Assembly (NCBI GenBank): GCA_963791235.1 | Contig: CAWBRW010000029.1 | Span: 992,001-1,056,000, forward strand | DNA length: 64,000 nucleotides | Direction of reading: 5' to 3' | From: JALORV01 sp963791235 | Lineage (GTDB): Bacteria > Pseudomonadota > Gammaproteobacteria > Burkholderiales > Burkholderiaceae_F | In this document: one piece after another, positions 24,707 through 32,869 of the stretch | How the letters are laid out: each line of letters opens with the position of its first letter | Position numbering within the stretch: the first letter of the stretch is position 1 | Made by a program: the position numbers and the translations under genes | Notes under the pieces: model-generated | Told to the model about the DNA's origin: nothing | Database searches by the model: none | What the model saw: only the letters and a program-made list of their open reading frames with translations

Positions 24707-24844
24707 CGTCGCTTACCTTTCGAGCCAATCGCAGGCTGCATCCGTGCACTGACTCGTTGGCGGCTGCTCCAAACGTCGCACAGACCATCGCCTGACTCCG
24801 CGTCACTTTCGACTGGCGACTCTGGCTTCAATGTCGGTCGTCGG

Positions 24845-24872
24845 TTGACAGTCGGCCGGGAAATCGTAAGAT
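24845..24872 (+). promoter_or_regulatory. Promoter of fdxA-nsrR-DUF2249 unit
   Basis: Consensus TTGACA at 24845-24850, a 16-nt spacer and TAAGAT at 24867-24872. The surrounding 307-bp gap between the DUF3079 gene and fdxA is clearly AT-richer than its neighbours. The leader to fdxA would be about 135 nt. Confidence 0.65.
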
Positions 24873-24890
24873 ATGCACAGAATATATCTT
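24868..24890 (+). promoter_or_regulatory. nsrR box: Putative NsrR operator overlapping the -10 box
   Basis: An 11-1-11 inverted repeat. The left half is AAGATATGCAC (24868-24878), the centre A, and the right half GAATATATCTT (24880-24890); the outer seven bases AAGATAT/ATATCTT pair perfectly. Size and ends match the known NsrR site form (AAGATGCAT-like halves separated by one base). It covers the -10 element, the position for repression, and the regulator NsrR is encoded in the operon. Confidence 0.6.
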
Positions 24891-24893
24891 TAG

Positions 24894-24908
24894 ATTGACC
24901 CGGTCAAT
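24894..24908 (+). promoter_or_regulatory. Second perfect palindrome downstream of the promoter
   Basis: ATTGACC, C, GGTCAAT: a perfect 7-1-7 dyad beginning 4 nt after the NsrR-like site. It could be a second regulator site. It is not a standard FNR/DNR box, because the TTG and CAA halves are one base too close. Confidence 0.4.
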
Positions 24909-25013
24909 CGATGACGCGATTCGCCTGACACCCACCTTTGGATCCGTGCCTGGCGCAATGGTCGCTCTGAGACTTCTTCAACGCGAAACGTCCGACCTCG
25001 CCCTGACTGCTGA

Positions 25014-25391
25014 ATGACTTTCGTCGTCACCGAATCCTGCATCAAGTGCAAGTACACCGACTGCGTGGACGTTTGCCCCGTCGATGCGTTCCGTGAGGGC
25101 AAGAACATGCTGGTCATCGATCCCGACGAATGCATCGACTGCGCGGTTTGCGTTCCCGAGTGTCCCGTCAATGCGATTTACGCGGAAGAAGACGTACCCT
25201 CAGACCAGCGTGACTTCATCGCGGAAAACGCGACGCTGGCCAGACGATGGCCCCTGATCGCCCGCATCAAGCCGGCACCGGCGGACGCGGATCAGTGGGC
25301 CGAGGTGAAAGACAAGCGCGACCTGCTCGACCGCCGCGGTGCCAACGAAGATCAACCTCGGAAGCCCGCTGAAGCCAAACTGCCTGAGTGA
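25014..25391 (+). CDS. fdxA: 7Fe ferredoxin
   Basis: A 125-residue ferredoxin, FdxA type (3Fe-4S plus 4Fe-4S). The cluster motifs are CIKCKYTDCVDVCPVDAF (residues 9-26) and CIDCAVCVPECPVNAIY (about 40-56). The C-terminal part ENATLARRWPLIARIKPAP is typical, but the protein is extended by about 15 charged residues compared with usual members (about 107). ATG 25014 follows a TGA by chance. It is the first gene of the unit with nsrR and the DUF2249 gene and may supply or maintain Fe-S clusters under NO stress. Confidence 0.93.
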   Translation: MTFVVTESCIKCKYTDCVDVCPVDAFREGKNMLVIDPDECIDCAVCVPECPVNAIYAEEDVPSDQRDFIAENATLARRWPLIARIKPAPADADQWAEVKDKRDLLDRRGANEDQPRKPAEAKLPE

Positions 25392-25399
25392 GAGCCGCG

Positions 25400-25879
25400 A
25401 TGCGCCTGACGACAATGACCGACTACGCGATGCGCATCCTGATGTATGTCGCGCACAACCCTGACCGACTGTGCACGATCGCCGAAATCGCCGCTGCTTA
25501 CCGCATCTCGGAGCCGCACTTGATGAAGATTACGCATCAGCTGGGCAAAGCCGGTTTCATCGAAACCGTGCGCGGCAAGGGTGGCGGCATGCGGCTGGCA
25601 ACATCACCGGGCCAGATCAACCTGGGGGACGTGGTAGGCAGCATCGAGCCCGACTTCTCGCTGGTCGAATGTTTTGCTGCCGGCGACGGCTGCGCGTTGA
25701 CCGGGCATTGCCGTCTGGCCGGCATCCTTTCCGGGGCCCTCGACGGATTTCTTGCCCATCTGGGCCGCTACACGCTCGCCGACCTGCTTCTCCCCGCCTC
25801 GACAGCACGCCGAGAGTCACCACATGACGTTGTCCTCCGTCAACGCTCCCGCATCGCAGCCGATCCACGACCGTCATGA
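25400..25879 (+). CDS. nsrR: Rrf2 family NO-sensing repressor NsrR
   Basis: A 159-residue Fe-S repressor. MRLTTMTDYAMRILMYVAHN, the helix-turn-helix CTIAEIAAAYRISEPHLMKI and TVRGKGGGMRLA align with NsrR/Rrf2. The three cluster cysteines are present in VECFAAGDGCALTGHCRLAG, with the NsrR spacing, followed by YTLADLL. When NO damages the cluster, NsrR leaves its DNA sites. ATG 25400 lies 8 nt after the fdxA stop. The operator-like dyad at 24868 implies autoregulation. The tail after about residue 140 (RRESPHDVVLRQRS) is an unconserved extension. Confidence 0.92.
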   Translation: MRLTTMTDYAMRILMYVAHNPDRLCTIAEIAAAYRISEPHLMKITHQLGKAGFIETVRGKGGGMRLATSPGQINLGDVVGSIEPDFSLVECFAAGDGCALTGHCRLAGILSGALDGFLAHLGRYTLADLLLPASTARRESPHDVVLRQRSRIAADPRPS

Positions 25880-25892
25880 AAGGAACCCTGAC

Positions 25893-26150
25893 ATGTCCAC
25901 GCCACACCTGCATATCTCGCCCAGTGCGATCTACCCGTTCGACGCGCGCGGCGTGGCCAAACGCTTCCGGCACGCCGCGATATTCGGGGCGCTGGACGCG
26001 CTGAAGCCGGGCGAGACGATGCGCTTCGTCAACGATCATGATCCACTTCCGCTGCTGGATCAGATCGCCGCGCGCTATGGCGAGCGTATCGGCGTCGAAT
26101 ATCGTCAGCGCGATCCAGGTGCAATCGCGATCGACTTTATCGTGCGCTGA
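25893..26150 (+). CDS. DUF2249 domain protein
   Basis: An 85-residue soluble protein. PFDARGVAKRFRHAAIFGAL followed by DALKPGETMRFVNDHDPLPL is the DUF2249 core with the conserved HDPxPL. These small TusA-like-fold proteins are found beside nsrR, nitrite reductase and NO-handling genes. ATG 25893 has GAAAGG upstream and lies 13 nt after nsrR; an in-frame ATG at 25824 inside nsrR is possible but has no ribosome site. Confidence 0.88.
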   Translation: MSTPHLHISPSAIYPFDARGVAKRFRHAAIFGALDALKPGETMRFVNDHDPLPLLDQIAARYGERIGVEYRQRDPGAIAIDFIVR

Positions 26151-26228
26151 AGGTCGGGCTTCGCGTCCCGGCACCAGGCTGGCGTCGGCGCGCCCTGCGG
26201 GAGGATCTCAGAGCCTGGATGGCGACCT

Positions 26229-26336
26229 GGATCATTCGGCCCCAGCGGCTCCGGCAAGAGCACGCTGCTCAAGTGCCTGGGCGCCGTGTGCGCGACCAGC
26301 GGGCGATCGAACATCGGTACAAAGGAGGACGTCATG
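26229..26336 (+). pseudogene. Remnant of an ABC-transporter ATPase (Walker A fragment)
   Basis: In one frame the sequence reads GSFGPSGSGKSTLLKCLGAV, a textbook ABC Walker A at 26238-26264, followed by a degenerate TSGR segment. No start before it, no Q-loop, signature or Walker B after it: within 80 codons the frame stops at 26486. This is a decayed or deleted ABC gene in a 352-bp region (26151-26502) that otherwise holds no confident gene. Confidence 0.6.
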
Positions 26337-26486
26337 ATTGGAATTTGGCTATCGTCGCAACGATCGCGGGTACTAATCGCCCTTAGACTGCTGGCTGCAG
26401 AGCGCGCCGAGGCGCAGGTGTTTGGGGTCGACCTGCTGCCCACCCTCGCAACGGACACCGGGATGCTGCCAGGACTGCAGTCCTGA
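26334..26486 (+). CDS. Possible 50-codon ORF with strong ribosome site
   Basis: ATG 26334 has AAAGGAGG with 5 nt spacing, the best Shine-Dalgarno in the region, and encodes MIGIWLSSQRSRVLIALRLL and 30 more residues with no recognisable domain. The frame is the same as the ABC remnant just upstream, so it could be only the tail of that remnant. The bases here are AT-richer than the flanking genes. Confidence 0.25.
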   Translation: MIGIWLSSQRSRVLIALRLLAAERAEAQVFGVDLLPTLATDTGMLPGLQS

Positions 26487-26502
26487 CGGTTCTGGTAGTT
26501 GC

Positions 26503-26907
26503 TCAGCCGAACCGAACCGGCTGACCGCGGACGTCGAATGGAACGAAACCACCGACGGCACCTGCCTTGATTGATTCGACCATTCGCTGCAACGGTTCCT
26601 GCGCCTGTGCGGACGAGGGGCTGGAAGTGCCAATGCCGGACAGGGCGGCGACAAATACGATGTCCCATGGTTGCCCGAACTGGCGCGATTCCTCTAGCAG
26701 CACGTTGAACGAATCGAGCTCTTCAGGTGCCTTGTCCACGCACATCAGCGGCGTCAACGTGCCGCCCAGGCCGACCTCGAAGTGTTCTCGTTGTTCGCGC
26801 GTGGCGTCATCTGGAACACCGGCCTTGGCGAACACGAACAACAGCCGCTGCGGGTCCGCCTGTTCCCGCGCGGCGCGCAGCAGGTCGTCAAAGGTCGAGA
26901 TGATCAT
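26503..26907 (-). CDS. Conserved hypothetical protein (often mislabelled ribonucleotide reductase subunit alpha)
   Basis: A 134-residue soluble protein starting MIISTFDDLLRAAREQADPQ, then LLFVFAKAGVPDDATREQRE, LTPLMCVDKAPEELDSFNVL, EESRQFGQPWDIVFVAALSG and PLQRMVESIKAGAVGGFVPF. I recognise this as a small family common in Burkholderiales whose usual database name is ribonucleotide reductase subunit alpha. It has none of the reductase catalytic motifs (no thiyl-radical cysteine region, no ATP cone), so that name should not be trusted. Function unknown. Confidence 0.75.
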   Translation of the reverse strand: MIISTFDDLLRAAREQADPQRLLFVFAKAGVPDDATREQREHFEVGLGGTLTPLMCVDKAPEELDSFNVLLEESRQFGQPWDIVFVAALSGIGTSSPSSAQAQEPLQRMVESIKAGAVGGFVPFDVRGQPVRFG

Positions 26908-27051
26908 GTAATCCTATGTGTGCAAGGCGCTCGTCAACAGAACCGATTCGCGCTCGATCGCAGCGCGGCCGAGTCCGGTTCTCCATCGCTCCACCGTGGC
27001 GACCGACCGTTAGGAACGCGATTGGGCGAACACCGCCGCCGGCCCGGCGCC

Positions 27052-27477
27052 TCAGCCGCTGATGTACGACCAACCTTCCTTCTGGCGCTTGATGATCTGT
27101 CCAAGACCGGCCGGTACGTAGCCGATGTCGGGCAGCATGTCCTGCTTGGTGAGCTTCTGGCGGCCCATCGTTACTTCGCAGGCCTGCAGCTTGGCGCCGC
27201 GCTTCATCGAGTCCGCGACGCGCGTTGCCAAAGGCGAGTCGAACTTCAGCAGGCCGATGCCCCAGCCGAGCGCGATGATCTCGATCTCGACGTTGTCCTT
27301 GCCGTAGAGCTCCTGCAAATTCTCGACATAGTTGATGGCCTGGTTCCAGATCCTCTGCTCGGGCGTGCTGACCTGAATGATCACGTGCTGCTTGGCCGGC
27401 GCCGCCTGGGCTGCGGCCTGGCCGTTGATCAGAACTCCGAAGGCCAGTGCGGCGAGGAGTGCGAACAGACGTTTCAT
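27052..27477 (-). CDS. Secreted DsrE-family-like protein
   Basis: A 141-residue protein with a Sec signal peptide (MKRLFALLAALAFGVLINGQ, cleavage after AAA or AQA). The mature part HVIIQVSTPEQRIWNQAINY, then VENLQELYG, VEIEIIALGWGIGLL, ACEVTMGRQ and DIGYVPAGLGQIIKRQKEGW is the exported DsrE/DsrF-like fold with one cysteine in the ACEVTM loop. Such proteins relate to sulfur transfer but the exported branch has no assigned role. ATG 27477 keeps the signal peptide; AAGGAGG is 12 nt upstream. The 233 bp to livF hold nothing clear. Confidence 0.8.
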   Translation of the reverse strand: MKRLFALLAALAFGVLINGQAAAQAAPAKQHVIIQVSTPEQRIWNQAINYVENLQELYGKDNVEIEIIALGWGIGLLKFDSPLATRVADSMKRGAKLQACEVTMGRQKLTKQDMLPDIGYVPAGLGQIIKRQKEGWSYISG

Positions 27478-27710
27478 GGGCGGACGCCCTCCTTGAGCGA
27501 GTTGAGTCGACACCTTCGACAAGTCCCGAGCAAAGGTCAAGCCCCCTTTGGGGGTGGCGGTGACTGCTTGGGATCGGTCCGCAGACTTCAGGACGCGATG
27601 GACCTGGCGGCTGCAGGTCGTGATCGCTACCGGCCGCGTGCCTGCTTCGTCGAAGCGCTGCCGCGGCGCGGGCGCGGTATCAAAAGTGCGTCGGCACCGA
27701 CCCTCGCGCG

Positions 27711-28430
27711 TCAGGCTGCTTCGCCGAGATAGGCTTCCCGCACCTTGGGGTCGGTCAGCAGTTCGTGCGCGTCACCGCTCAGCGTGATCAGTCCCGACTC
27801 CATCACATAGGCGCGATGCGCGGCTTCCAGCGCGAGGCGCGCGTTCTGCTCGACCAGCAACATCGGCACCTTGCGTGCGGCGACGGTGCGGATCACTTCG
27901 AAGATCTTTTCGACCATGATGGGTGAGAGCCCCATCGATGGCTCGTCGAGCAGCAGCAGTTTCGGCTGGCTCATCAACGCGCGTGCCATCGCGAGCATCT
28001 GCTGTTCGCCGCCTGAGAGCGTGCCGGCGAGCTGCTTCGCCCGCTCCTTCAGGCGCGGGAAGATCGTGAACATCTCGTCGATGTCGCGCTTGATGCCGGC
28101 ATCGTCGTTGCGCACAAACGCGCCCATCTGCAGGTTCTCGGTGACCGTCATGCGCGCGAACACGCCACGACCCTCCGGAACCATCGCGAGACCGCGCGCC
28201 AGCAACTGGTACGGCGCCTGCCCACGTGTCGTCTGCTTCATGTAGTCGATCTCACCCGCCCAGGCCTGGGTGCCGGTGATCGCCTTCAGCGTCGAGGTTT
28301 TGCCGGCGCCGTTGGCGCCGATCAGCGTCACCAGTTCACCCGCATGGATCTCCAGGTCCACACCCTTGACCGCCTGAATTCCACCGTAGGCAACCTTGAG
28401 GCCGGCGACGCGGAGGACGACTTCGCTCAT
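27711..28430 (-). CDS. livF: Branched-chain amino acid ABC transporter ATP-binding protein LivF
   Basis: A 239-residue cytoplasmic ATPase of a HAAT-family importer. Walker A LIGANGAGKTSTLKAITG (about 36-53), Q-loop region and VPEGRGVFARMTV typical of LivF, signature LSGGEQQMLAMARALMSQP, Walker B LLLLDEPSMGLSP, and the C-terminal AYLGEA. ATG 28430 gives the conserved MSEVVLRVAGL; the gene starts 2 nt after the livG stop. It is the last gene of livKHMGF. Confidence 0.94.
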   Translation of the reverse strand: MSEVVLRVAGLKVAYGGIQAVKGVDLEIHAGELVTLIGANGAGKTSTLKAITGTQAWAGEIDYMKQTTRGQAPYQLLARGLAMVPEGRGVFARMTVTENLQMGAFVRNDDAGIKRDIDEMFTIFPRLKERAKQLAGTLSGGEQQMLAMARALMSQPKLLLLDEPSMGLSPIMVEKIFEVIRTVAARKVPMLLVEQNARLALEAAHRAYVMESGLITLSGDAHELLTDPKVREAYLGEAA

Positions 28431-28432
28431 TC

Positions 28433-29223
28433 CTAGGCCGCCTTGGTGGCGACATCCTTGTGGCCGCCGCCCAGATACGCCTCGATCACCGCCGCATTGC
28501 GCTGCACTTCTGCGGGAGGGCCCATTGCGATCATCTTGCCGTAGTCGAGCACGGTGACCTTGTCGCACAGTCCCATCACGAGCTTGACGTCGTGCTCGAT
28601 CAGCAGGATCGTGATGCGATCCCGGCTGATCGCTTCCAGCAGCGACCGCAGCGCGAGCTTCTCGGTGGCATTCATGCCGGCAGCCGGTTCGTCTAGCGCC
28701 AGCAGCTTTGGTTCGGTCGCCAATGCGCGAGCAATCTCCAGCCGACGCTGGTCGCCATAGGCGAGCGTGCGCGCCTGGTAGTCCGCGTACTTGCGGATGC
28801 CGACGTATTCGAGCAATTCAAGTGAGCGCGCCTTGATCGCGCGTTCTTCTTCCATGGTCCGGCGCGTGCGCAGGATCGCACCCAGCGCAGTGGCGCGCGT
28901 GCGCACGTGGCGGCCGACCATGACGTTTTCCAGCGCGGTCATGTCCGGAAACAGCCGGATGTTCTGGAATGTGCGCGCGATGCCGGCCTGCGCCACGCGG
29001 TGCACCTCGGTTGGCGAATACGGCTTGCCGTCAAGCGCAAACGAGCCGGAGTCCGGTGTGTACAGGCCGGTGATGACATTGAAGAACGTGGTCTTGCCGG
29101 CGCCGTTCGGTCCGATCAGGCCGTAGATCTCGCCGCGCGCGATCTCGATGCCGACATCCGAAAGCGCCTGCAGGCCGCCGAAGCGCTTGTTGACACCGGA
29201 TACCTTGAGAACCACGTCGCTCA

Positions 29224-29224
<1 letters not shown>
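28433..29224 (-). CDS. livG: Branched-chain amino acid ABC transporter ATP-binding protein LivG
   Basis: A 263-residue ATPase, partner of LivF. Walker A LIGPNGAGKTTFFNVITGLY (about 36-55), GIARTFQNIRLFPDMTALEN with the Q-loop and the LivG-type FQNIRLF, signature region LAYGDQRRLEIARALATEP (the canonical LSGG replaced by AYGDQ, normal for LivG), Walker B LLALDEPAAGMN and LLIEHDVKLVMGLCDKV. ATG 29224 shares one base with the livM stop. Confidence 0.95.
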
Positions 29225-30354
<1,130 letters not shown>

Positions 30355-30355
30355 G

Positions 30356-31285
30356 TCAGGCCCGATCCGCCACGCGTTCGCCGAGCAGCCCCGACGGCCG
30401 GAAGATGAGCACAAGCACAAGGATCGCGAACGCGAACACGTCCTGGTAGTGGCTGCCGAGCACGCCGCCGGTCAGCTGCCCGATGTAGCCCGCACCCAGC
30501 GATTCAATGAGTCCCAGCAGCAGGCCACCGAGCATCGCGCCCGGGATGTTGCCGATGCCGCCGAGCACCGCTGCAGTGAACGCCTTGAGCCCAGGTAAAA
30601 AGCCCATGTAGAAGTGCGCGACGCCGTAAGTGGCGGCCAGCATCACGCCGGCCAGCGCGGCGAGCGCCGCGCCGATCGCGAACGTGGCGGCGATGACGAA
30701 ATTGGGATTGACGCCCATCAGGCCGGCGACGCGCGGGTTCTCCGCGGTGGCGCGCATCGCCCGGCCCAGCTTGGTGCGATTGACGAGCAGCATCAGCCCG
30801 ATCATGACCACCGCCGAGAGCGCAATCACCAGGACTTTGGTCACCGTCAGCGTCGCCCCGGCGAACTCGATCGGCATGGTCGGGATCAGCTGCGGGAAGG
30901 TCATGTAGTTGCGGCCCCAGACCAGCATGGCCACGGTCTGGATCACGATCGACACACCGATCGCCGTGATCAGCGGCGCCAGCCGCGGTGCATTGCGTAG
31001 CGGGCGGTAGGCGACACGCTCGATCACCAGACTCAGCACGACGCAGACCGGTATGGCGGCGAGCAGCCCGGCGCAGATCAGCACCCAGCCAGGCAGGCCC
31101 GGAAACATCGCCTGCAGCAGCAGGATCGTGGACAGCGCGGTAAGCGCACCCACGGTGAGCACGTCGCCGTGGGCAAAGTTGATCAGGTTCAGGATGCCGT
31201 AAACCATCGTGTAGCCGAGCGCGATCAGCGAATACATGCTGCCGAGCACGAGGCCGTTCAGGACCTGCTGGATGAAGGTTTCCAT
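30356..31285 (-). CDS. livH: Branched-chain amino acid ABC transporter permease LivH
   Basis: A 309-residue permease with eight or nine helices, partner of LivM. METFIQQVLNGLVLGSMYSL, IALGYTMVYGILNLINFAHG, RAMRATAENPRVAGLMGVNP and FTAAVLGGIGNIPGAMLGGL are the classical LivH motifs. ATG 31285 is the usual start. It is preceded by a 141-bp gap with a terminator-like hairpin after livK, so permease and ATPase expression is likely lower than that of the binding protein. Confidence 0.95.
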   Translation of the reverse strand: METFIQQVLNGLVLGSMYSLIALGYTMVYGILNLINFAHGDVLTVGALTALSTILLLQAMFPGLPGWVLICAGLLAAIPVCVVLSLVIERVAYRPLRNAPRLAPLITAIGVSIVIQTVAMLVWGRNYMTFPQLIPTMPIEFAGATLTVTKVLVIALSAVVMIGLMLLVNRTKLGRAMRATAENPRVAGLMGVNPNFVIAATFAIGAALAALAGVMLAATYGVAHFYMGFLPGLKAFTAAVLGGIGNIPGAMLGGLLLGLIESLGAGYIGQLTGGVLGSHYQDVFAFAILVLVLIFRPSGLLGERVADRA

Positions 31286-31383
31286 TACGGCCGGCTGACC
31301 TGTCGGGGAGGGGCGGGAAGCCCTGGGTGGAGATCGCGATCGCGCATCGTAGCAAGGCGCAACCCGCAAGTCGGCGGGCAAAG

Positions 31384-31409
31384 AAAACGGCACCCGAAGG
31401 TGCCGTTTT
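31384..31409 (-). terminator. Hairpin after livK
   Basis: AAAACGGCACC (31384-31394), tetraloop CGAA, GGTGCCGTTTT (31399-31409): a perfect 11-bp stem. Read from livK it ends in TTTTC. It probably gives partial termination between livK and livH, the usual way to make excess binding protein. Confidence 0.8.
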
Positions 31410-31426
31410 CGTGGTGCAGCGCGCGT

Positions 31427-32617
31427 TTAGCGGACAGTCGAGATGTACTCGAGCTTGTCGCCGGAGACCTTGAACATCGAAATGGCGCCGTTCTTGATGT
31501 CGCCCTTCTCGTCGAACGCGATCGTGCCGGTCAGGCCCGGGTAGTTCGTCGCAGGCATCGCGGCGGTGATCGCTGCGCGGTCGGCCTTGCCGGCGCGCTT
31601 GATCGCATCGGCGATCACGTAGACGGCGTCGTACGAGTACGGCGAATAGATCTGCACGTCCTGGTTGTACTCGGCCTTGTACTTGGCCTTGAACTCTTCG
31701 CCCTTGGCCAGCTTCTCAACCGCCTCGCCAGCCATCGAGCAGTGCATGATGCCCGCTGCGTCACCGGCCAGCTTGATGAACTCGGGCGAGCAGACGCCGT
31801 CACCGGCCAGCAGCACCGACTTGATGCCCAGCTGCTTTATCTGCTTGGCCATCGGGCCTGCGGTCGCGTCCATGCCGCCGTACATGATGACGTCAGGCTT
31901 GGTGCCGCGGATCTTCGTCAGGATGGCATTGAAGTCGGTGGTCTTGTCGGTGGCGAACTCACGGGCGACGACCTTGATGCCCTTTTCCTTCGCAACCTTC
32001 TCGACCACGTCGGCCAGGCCCTGGCCATAGGCCGTGCGGTCGTCGACGATCGCGATGGTCTTGGCCTTCAGCGCGTCATGCGCGTAGTTCGCCAGCACGC
32101 CGCCCTGCTGGTTGTCGTTGGCGACGACGCGGAACGTCGTCTTGAAGCCCTGCTCCGTGAGCTTGGGATTCGTTGCCGACGGCGAAATCTGTGTCATGTT
32201 GGCGTCGGAGTAGATCTTCGAGGCCGGAATCGACGTGCCGGAGTTCAGATGGCCGACGACGGCAACGGCGCCGGAGTCGACGATCTTCTGCCCGGCGAGC
32301 GTGCCTTCCTTCGGGTCCGCCTTGTCGTCCTCGCCCACGATGACGATCTCGAACACCTGGTCACCGAGCTTGATGCCGCCGGCCGCGTTGATTTCCTTGG
32401 CCGCGAGCTTGGCGCCGTTCTCGTTGTCCTTGCCCAGGTGAGCGATGCCGCCGCTCAACGGAGCGACGTGGCCGATCTTGATCTGGCCCTTCTGTGGCGC
32501 GGCGGGTGCGGCGGCCTTGGCGGCCTCGGCCTTGGGTGCTTCTTCCTTCTTGCCGCAAGCGGCAAGCGCGACGGCGGCGGCGATCGCCAGCGGCGCGAGC
32601 TTAATGACGTGGTTCAT
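31427..32617 (-). CDS. livK: Branched-chain amino acid ABC transporter substrate-binding protein, predicted lipoprotein
   Basis: A 396-residue Leu/Ile/Val-type receptor. MNHVIKLAPLAIAAAVALAA followed by CGKK is a signal peptide with lipobox LAAC, then a Lys/Ala/Pro linker (EEAPKAEAAKAAAPAAPQKG) and the type-I periplasmic fold: IKIGHVAPLSGGIAHLGKDN, AVVGHLNSGTSIPASKIYSD, SPSATNPKLTEQGF and YSPYSYDAVYVIADAIKRAG. ATG 32617 has AGGAG 11 nt upstream. Lipid anchoring of the receptor is unusual for a Gram-negative LivK. It heads livKHMGF. Confidence 0.92.
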   Translation of the reverse strand: MNHVIKLAPLAIAAAVALAACGKKEEAPKAEAAKAAAPAAPQKGQIKIGHVAPLSGGIAHLGKDNENGAKLAAKEINAAGGIKLGDQVFEIVIVGEDDKADPKEGTLAGQKIVDSGAVAVVGHLNSGTSIPASKIYSDANMTQISPSATNPKLTEQGFKTTFRVVANDNQQGGVLANYAHDALKAKTIAIVDDRTAYGQGLADVVEKVAKEKGIKVVAREFATDKTTDFNAILTKIRGTKPDVIMYGGMDATAGPMAKQIKQLGIKSVLLAGDGVCSPEFIKLAGDAAGIMHCSMAGEAVEKLAKGEEFKAKYKAEYNQDVQIYSPYSYDAVYVIADAIKRAGKADRAAITAAMPATNYPGLTGTIAFDEKGDIKNGAISMFKVSGDKLEYISTVR

Positions 32618-32869
32618 TACCTTTTCTCCTGAGTGACTGTCGGCCGGCTTGTGCGCTGTGTTTGGGACATTGACCGGGTTGTAATTCGTGGCGGCACCGC
32701 GCATACGTCGGGAGGGCTACGCCAGCGAAACCGGGGAATTGTACTCAGGCGCAAATGCCCCGCAAGGCAAGAGCCCGGCCAGCCTCCAGCCTGTTGCGCG
32801 GAAGACGCGGGAGGCGGGCCGTCAGGGCTCCGTAGAATCTGCGGCGATTCTGCCTTACGGGTGTGCAAG

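Noticed and set aside
24894..24908. FNR/DNR box
   Set aside because: Standard sites are TTGAT-N4-ATCAA; here the halves are one base too close and read TTGAC/GTCAA.
27538..27558. GCCCCC/GGGGG hairpin as terminator of the DsrE or liv genes
   Set aside because: Short stem, no T run in either direction, and in the upstream region of the DsrE-like gene.
31169..32632. 487-codon plus-strand frame over livH and livK
   Set aside because: Antisense to two well-defined genes; composition rich in Arg, Val and Gly as expected of a shadow frame.
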